DNA from: Desulfocucumis palustris
Lineage (GTDB): Bacteria > Bacillota > Desulfotomaculia > Desulfotomaculales > Desulfocucumaceae
DNA length: 64,000 bases
Assembly: GCF_002933875.1 (NCBI RefSeq)
Contig: NZ_BFAV01000157.1
Location: forward strand, 62,001-126,000
Direction of reading: 5' to 3'
Part shown: in pieces, positions 61,450-64,000 of the stretch
How the letters are laid out: each line of letters begins with the position of its first letter
Numbering within the stretch: position 1 is the first letter of the stretch
The notes under the pieces: model-generated
Told to the model about the DNA's origin: nothing
The model's input: only the letters and a program-made list of their open reading frames with translations
Databases searched by the model: none
Position numbers and translations under genes: made by a program

Positions 61450-62258
61450 AAATAGCCTATTTTGATTGTTTTTCAGGAATCAGCGGGGACATGTGCCTGG
61501 GAGCGCTTGTTGCAGCAGGGGCGGATTTCGACCGGCTCAAGGACATGTTGTCCGAACTGCCGGTGGAAGGTTACCGGCTGCGCCGGGAAAAGATAAAAAG
61601 AAACGGCATTACCGCCGTTAACGTATTTGTGGACCTTGCGGAGGAGAAACAACCCCTGCGCCATCTTGAAGATATTCTACGGATTATTGACGGCAGCGGC
61701 CTGCCGGATGAGGTAAAGGAGAAAAGCAAGGCTGTTTTTAACCGTCTTGCCCTGGCCGAGGCAAAGGTGCACGACACCACGCCGGACCGCATCCACTTCC
61801 ATGAGGTGGGCGCCGTTGACGCCATAGTGGACGTGGTGGGCACAGTGCTGGGACTGCACTTGCTGGGAGCGGAAAAGGCTTACTCCTCTCCCCTGCCCAT
61901 GGGTACGGGATTTATTAAATGCATGCACGGCATCATTCCCTCCCCGGCCCCGGCAACCCTGGAAATACTGCGCAGCGTGCCTGTTTACGGCGCGGGTGTC
62001 CAGGGAGAGCTGGTCACTCCCACCGGCGCGGCACTGATTTCAACACTGGCGGAGGCTTTCTCCGGCCTCCCCCCGATGACCATTGAAACAGTGGGTTACG
62101 GTTCGGGCAAAAAAGATATGGAACACCCCAACCTGCTAAGGCTGATAACCGGCGACACCGCTGACAGCCCCCTTGGGGTGCCGGCAGGCGCCGGGGGTCA
62201 TAAGGAGCACGGGCATGAACATGGGCACCAGCATAACCCCGGGCGGGAATATAAGTGA
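61446..62258 (+). CDS. larC: LarC, N-terminal (LarC1) domain only, with His-rich tail
   Basis: The 270-residue protein has all the LarC1 motifs: FDCFSGISGDMCLGAL, RIHFHEVGAVDAIVD (His117, His119, Glu120, Asp125, Asp129) and KCMHGIIPSPAPAT (Cys159, His161). It then ends in a histidine-rich tail (HKEHGHEHGHQH), probably binding nickel, and stops. The LarC2 domain that normally follows, in some Lactobacillus by ribosomal frameshift, is not encoded in any frame before larE: only 250 bases remain and none translate to LarC2. The missing half may be supplied by the paralogue at 57233. Confidence 0.92.
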   Translation: MKIAYFDCFSGISGDMCLGALVAAGADFDRLKDMLSELPVEGYRLRREKIKRNGITAVNVFVDLAEEKQPLRHLEDILRIIDGSGLPDEVKEKSKAVFNRLALAEAKVHDTTPDRIHFHEVGAVDAIVDVVGTVLGLHLLGAEKAYSSPLPMGTGFIKCMHGIIPSPAPATLEILRSVPVYGAGVQGELVTPTGAALISTLAEAFSGLPPMTIETVGYGSGKKDMEHPNLLRLITGDTADSPLGVPAGAGGHKEHGHEHGHQHNPGREYK

Positions 62259-62508
62259 GCCTTGGGTTTGGAAGGGGTTATCCCCTTACCGAACCCTTAG
62301 AGCGAACTTAGTTCGAATAAGTTGGGGACATTCCTCACCCCAAAGTCAAGCTTTTAATAGAGGTGTGTCTCCTTTCCTTAATTACCTGTTTATCCCCGAC
62401 CTTCGAGGACGGGGTCTTACAGGCCGTTAGCGAGATAAACAAATTGAAATAAATGCCGTGGTGATAAACAGCATTTTAATGCCCTAAAATTTTTAAAGGA
62501 CGGGCCGG
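62259..62508. repeat. intergenic region with inverted GGGGACA-type repeat arms
   Basis: The stretch between larC and larE has no gene. It holds AAGGGG-TTAT-CCCCTT (62274-62289), a GTTGGGGACATTCCTC arm (62320-62335) facing an inverted arm reading AAGGAGACACACCTC on the minus strand (about 62361-62375), and a CCCCGACCT/AGGACGGGG hairpin (62394-62414). The GGGGACA arms resemble those upstream of tupB. Inserted repeat DNA here could also explain the lost LarC2 part. Confidence 0.5.
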
Positions 62509-63336
62509 GTGCAAATGGAAACTTTACAGGACAAGAGCCAATATCTAAATAAAATTATAAAAGGCTACGGCAGTGTGCTGGTGGCCTTTTCCGGGGGCGC
62601 GGACAGCACACTTTTGCTAAAATCCGCCCTGGACGCGCTGGGTGACAGGGTGCTTGCGGTAACGGCCAGATCGGAAATCTACCCGCCGGGAGAGGCGGAG
62701 GAAGCCTCTGAAATTGCCCGCTCCCTGGGGGCGGAACACCTAATATTAAAAACCGGGGGACTTAAAAGCCCGGCTTTTGCGGGAAACCCTCCGGACAGGT
62801 GTTATCACTGCAAAAAGGAATTATACGAGAAGCTTAACAGCCTGGCCCGGGAAAGGGGCTTAAATTATGTGGCTGACGGAGTCAACGCGGACGACGCCTC
62901 GGACTACCGCCCGGGAATGCGTGCCGGGGTGGAGGCCGGGGTGCGCACACCTTTAAAGCAGGCAAACCTTACCAAGCGGGACATATACGCCCTGTCCAGG
63001 GAAATGGGCCTGCCCACCGCCCATAAACCGGCAAATCCCTGTCTGGCCTCCAGGTTTCCGTACGGGACTGAAATTACTCCCGAGGCCCTGGATATGGTGC
63101 ACAAATCGGAAGCCTTTTTAAAAAGCCTGGGCTATACTCCCTTAAGAGTCAGGCATCACGGGCACCTGGCCCGCATCGAGGTGCCCCCGGACCGGATGGA
63201 AAGCGTTCTCCGGGACGCCGAAAGGATTACCGCCGCCATAAAGACAATTGGCTATATTTATGTCACCCTTGATCTACGGGGGTTTCGGTCCGGCAGCATG
63301 AACGAAACCCTGGAAGACCGCCTTAGGCTTTATTGA
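62509..63336 (+). CDS. larE: ATP-dependent sacrificial sulfur transferase LarE
   Basis: LarE adenylates the cofactor carboxylates and adds sulfur to them. The 275-residue PP-loop protein has AFSGGADSTLLL (28-33 loop), a CYHCKKELY motif (Cys98, Cys101) and Cys178 in NPCLASRFPYG, which by position corresponds to the sacrificial Cys176 of the Lactobacillus plantarum enzyme. Three cysteines near the active site would also fit the iron-sulfur-dependent type of LarE. The GTG at 62509 lies eight bases after AAGGA. It follows larB-larC in the same direction; larA itself is not in the window. Confidence 0.94.
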   Translation: MQMETLQDKSQYLNKIIKGYGSVLVAFSGGADSTLLLKSALDALGDRVLAVTARSEIYPPGEAEEASEIARSLGAEHLILKTGGLKSPAFAGNPPDRCYHCKKELYEKLNSLARERGLNYVADGVNADDASDYRPGMRAGVEAGVRTPLKQANLTKRDIYALSREMGLPTAHKPANPCLASRFPYGTEITPEALDMVHKSEAFLKSLGYTPLRVRHHGHLARIEVPPDRMESVLRDAERITAAIKTIGYIYVTLDLRGFRSGSMNETLEDRLRLY

Positions 63337-63377
63337 TAGCATATCCCCCAACAGCCACATAAAAAGACAGGGAAAAC

Positions 63378-63411
63378 AAGCCGGTATGTACATGAACACC
63401 GGCTTTTATCA
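63378..63411 (+). terminator. terminator after larE
   Basis: AAGCCGGT/ACCGGCTT stem with a 12-base loop followed by TTATCATTTT. Confidence 0.75.
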
Positions 63412-63422
63412 TTTTATTAACC

Positions 63423-63438
63423 TGGCACACGTTATGCA
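63423..63438 (+). promoter_or_regulatory. sigma-54 promoter, upstream copy
   Basis: TGGCAC-ACGTT-ATGCA has GG (63424) and GC (63436) ten bases apart and a perfect -24 TGGCAC; only one base of TTGC differs. The predicted start near 63449 leads into a short stretch that ends at the terminator at 63588, before aor. Confidence 0.6.
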
Positions 63439-63448
63439 TAATTAAGCA

Positions 63449-63626
63449 TATGGAAAGACAGATTGTTTAAGATAATCACTGTAGCCATAACATTTTCAAA
63501 TTATACAGGATACCGTTCAAGGCATTGCTTTTGTTTTATTATGGGACAGGCGATCCATTAATGACCGGTTGATTGTGCTATTTTCACACAAAATAGGGGC
63601 ATCTCGCCCCTATTTTGTTATTTTTT
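63449..63626 (+). ncRNA. candidate sigma-54-driven small RNA
   Basis: Between the -24/-12 element at 63423 and a strong terminator at 63588-63626 lies about 175 bases without an open frame of more than a few codons. A transcript with these ends would be a small RNA or a terminated aor leader. No known RNA family is recognised. This is inference from signals only. Confidence 0.35.
63588..63626 (+). terminator. strong terminator upstream of aor
   Basis: A 13-bp perfect stem (ACAAAATAGGGGC / GCCCCTATTTTGT) with an ATCTC loop is followed by a TTATTTTTT run. Confidence 0.92.
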
Positions 63627-63680
63627 ATCATTATGGAAATAAAAAAGCTGCTAATTTAAGAAGGTTTTTTTAAATTCGAG

Positions 63681-63696
63681 TGGTATATAGATTGCA
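63681..63696 (+). promoter_or_regulatory. sigma-54 (-24/-12) promoter of aor
   Basis: TGGTAT-ATAGA-TTGCA: GG at 63682 and GC at 63694 with ten bases between, and a perfect -12 TTGCA. It lies about 60 bases before the aor ribosome site and after the terminator at 63588. ATGACCGGTT at 63561-63570, about 140 bases before the expected start, may be an activator site. Confidence 0.7.
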
Positions 63697-63765
63697 TAAC
63701 GGTTATATTGAGTTTTGTCAAAAGTTTTAACAATTAATAAGAAAAAAGAAAAGGGAGGACTATGG

Positions 63766-64000
63766 ATGGATAAAATTTTAAGAATCAACATGACCACCCA
63801 GGAAGTCAAAGTTGAGCCGGTTCCCGGGAAATACGCGGCTCTGGGCGGAAGGGCCCTGACATCACAATTTGTGCTGGACGAAGTAGAACCCACCTGTGAT
63901 CCGCTGGGTCCCTTTAACAAACTGATTTATGCCCCCGGCCTGCTTTCCGGAACCAGCGCTCCCTCATCCGGACGGCTCTCCGTGGGCGGGAAAAGCCCTC
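63766..64000 (+). CDS. aor: aldehyde:ferredoxin oxidoreductase, N-terminal part (runs off the right edge)
   Basis: 78 residues are visible, matching the AFOR N-terminal domain: MDKILRINMTTQEVKVEP, LGGRALTSQFVLDEV, DPLGPFNKLIYAPGLLSGT and SGRLSVGGKSP, the stretch that cradles the bis-pterin tungsten cofactor. The ATG at 63766 follows GGGAGG by seven bases; the ATG four bases earlier is out of frame. The enzyme oxidises aldehydes to acids, or reduces acids, with ferredoxin. A sigma-54 promoter precedes it, and the pterin and tungstate genes at 47.6-52.3 kb supply its cofactor. Confidence 0.93.
   Translation, partial: MDKILRINMTTQEVKVEPVPGKYAALGGRALTSQFVLDEVEPTCDPLGPFNKLIYAPGLLSGTSAPSSGRLSVGGKSP

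Noticed and set aside
62173-62430. Out-of-frame ORF over the larC end, considered as a frameshifted LarC2
   Set aside because: Its translation has none of the LarC2 motifs (NIDDMNP, MKK.RPG) and is far too short.

Overview
The window looks like a chromosomal segment of a strictly anaerobic, spore-forming, motile Firmicute, most likely of the Desulfotomaculum/Pelotomaculum (Peptococcaceae) type. The reasons are a gerA-type germination operon, a DUF3231 protein typical of spore formers, a GC-rich coding style with strong GGAGG ribosome-binding sites and many GTG/TTG starts, anaerobic cobalamin lower-ligand genes, a tungsten-type aldehyde:ferredoxin oxidoreductase, and rpsT/holA as housekeeping markers. 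The species is an inference; nothing in the window names it.

Layout. 1-6.7 kb: tail of an MFS transporter, a DUF3231 protein, a Cache-domain chemoreceptor, and a PadR / flavoprotein / membrane-protein group. 6.9-12.9 kb (minus strand): a cobalamin-riboswitch-controlled operon, cobT followed by a methyltransferase-DUF2284 fusion and two B12-type radical SAM proteins, read here as bzaC, bzaD and bzaE (anaerobic 5,6-dimethylbenzimidazole synthesis) without the ring-forming bzaA/B/F. 13.1-24.2 kb (plus): a c-di-GMP-I riboswitch with terminator, a decayed cheY copy, a short CheR-like protein, then mcp-cheY-cheA-cheW-mcp-cheR-cheB. 24.2-29.7 kb (minus): an MFS transporter and a gerA-gerB-gerC operon with a 56-residue membrane protein at its end. 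29.9-39.4 kb (minus): acyl-CoA ligase, isovaleryl-CoA-dehydrogenase-like enzyme, flavoprotein, biotin carboxylase, biotin carrier, AtuA split in two, carboxyltransferase and enoyl-CoA hydratase, with a divergent TetR regulator. 40.4-47.4 kb: recQ, an isochorismatase-family enzyme, a yefM-yoeB toxin-antitoxin pair with a 36-bp palindromic operator, a holin-like protein, rpsT, a thiamine-binding-like protein, holA and a small membrane protein.

47.6-52.3 kb (minus) is a pterin-cofactor block: a MoaD-like protein, ThiF/MoeB-like activator, MOSC protein, moaC, moaA, a tungstate-type permease, a ModE-like DNA-binding protein and a MoaD with a GG end. 52.6-57.1 kb (minus) is iron alcohol dehydrogenase - histidine kinase - sigma-54 activator. 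57.2-63.3 kb carries a divergent LarC paralogue, a second, apparently highly expressed iron alcohol dehydrogenase behind a sigma-54 promoter, and larB, larC (N-terminal half only) and larE for the nickel-pincer cofactor. The window ends inside an aldehyde:ferredoxin oxidoreductase gene that also has a sigma-54 promoter.

The right-hand 16 kb reads as one physiological unit: tungstate uptake and tungstopterin assembly, alcohol and aldehyde oxidoreductases, and a local sigma-54 two-component system that probably controls them. The observations most worth following are the riboswitch-controlled bza operon with its DUF2284 fusion, the two LarC proteins whose intact and degraded halves are complementary, the three sigma-54 promoters near adh and aor (one apparently making a short non-coding RNA), and the c-di-GMP riboswitch in front of the chemotaxis operon.
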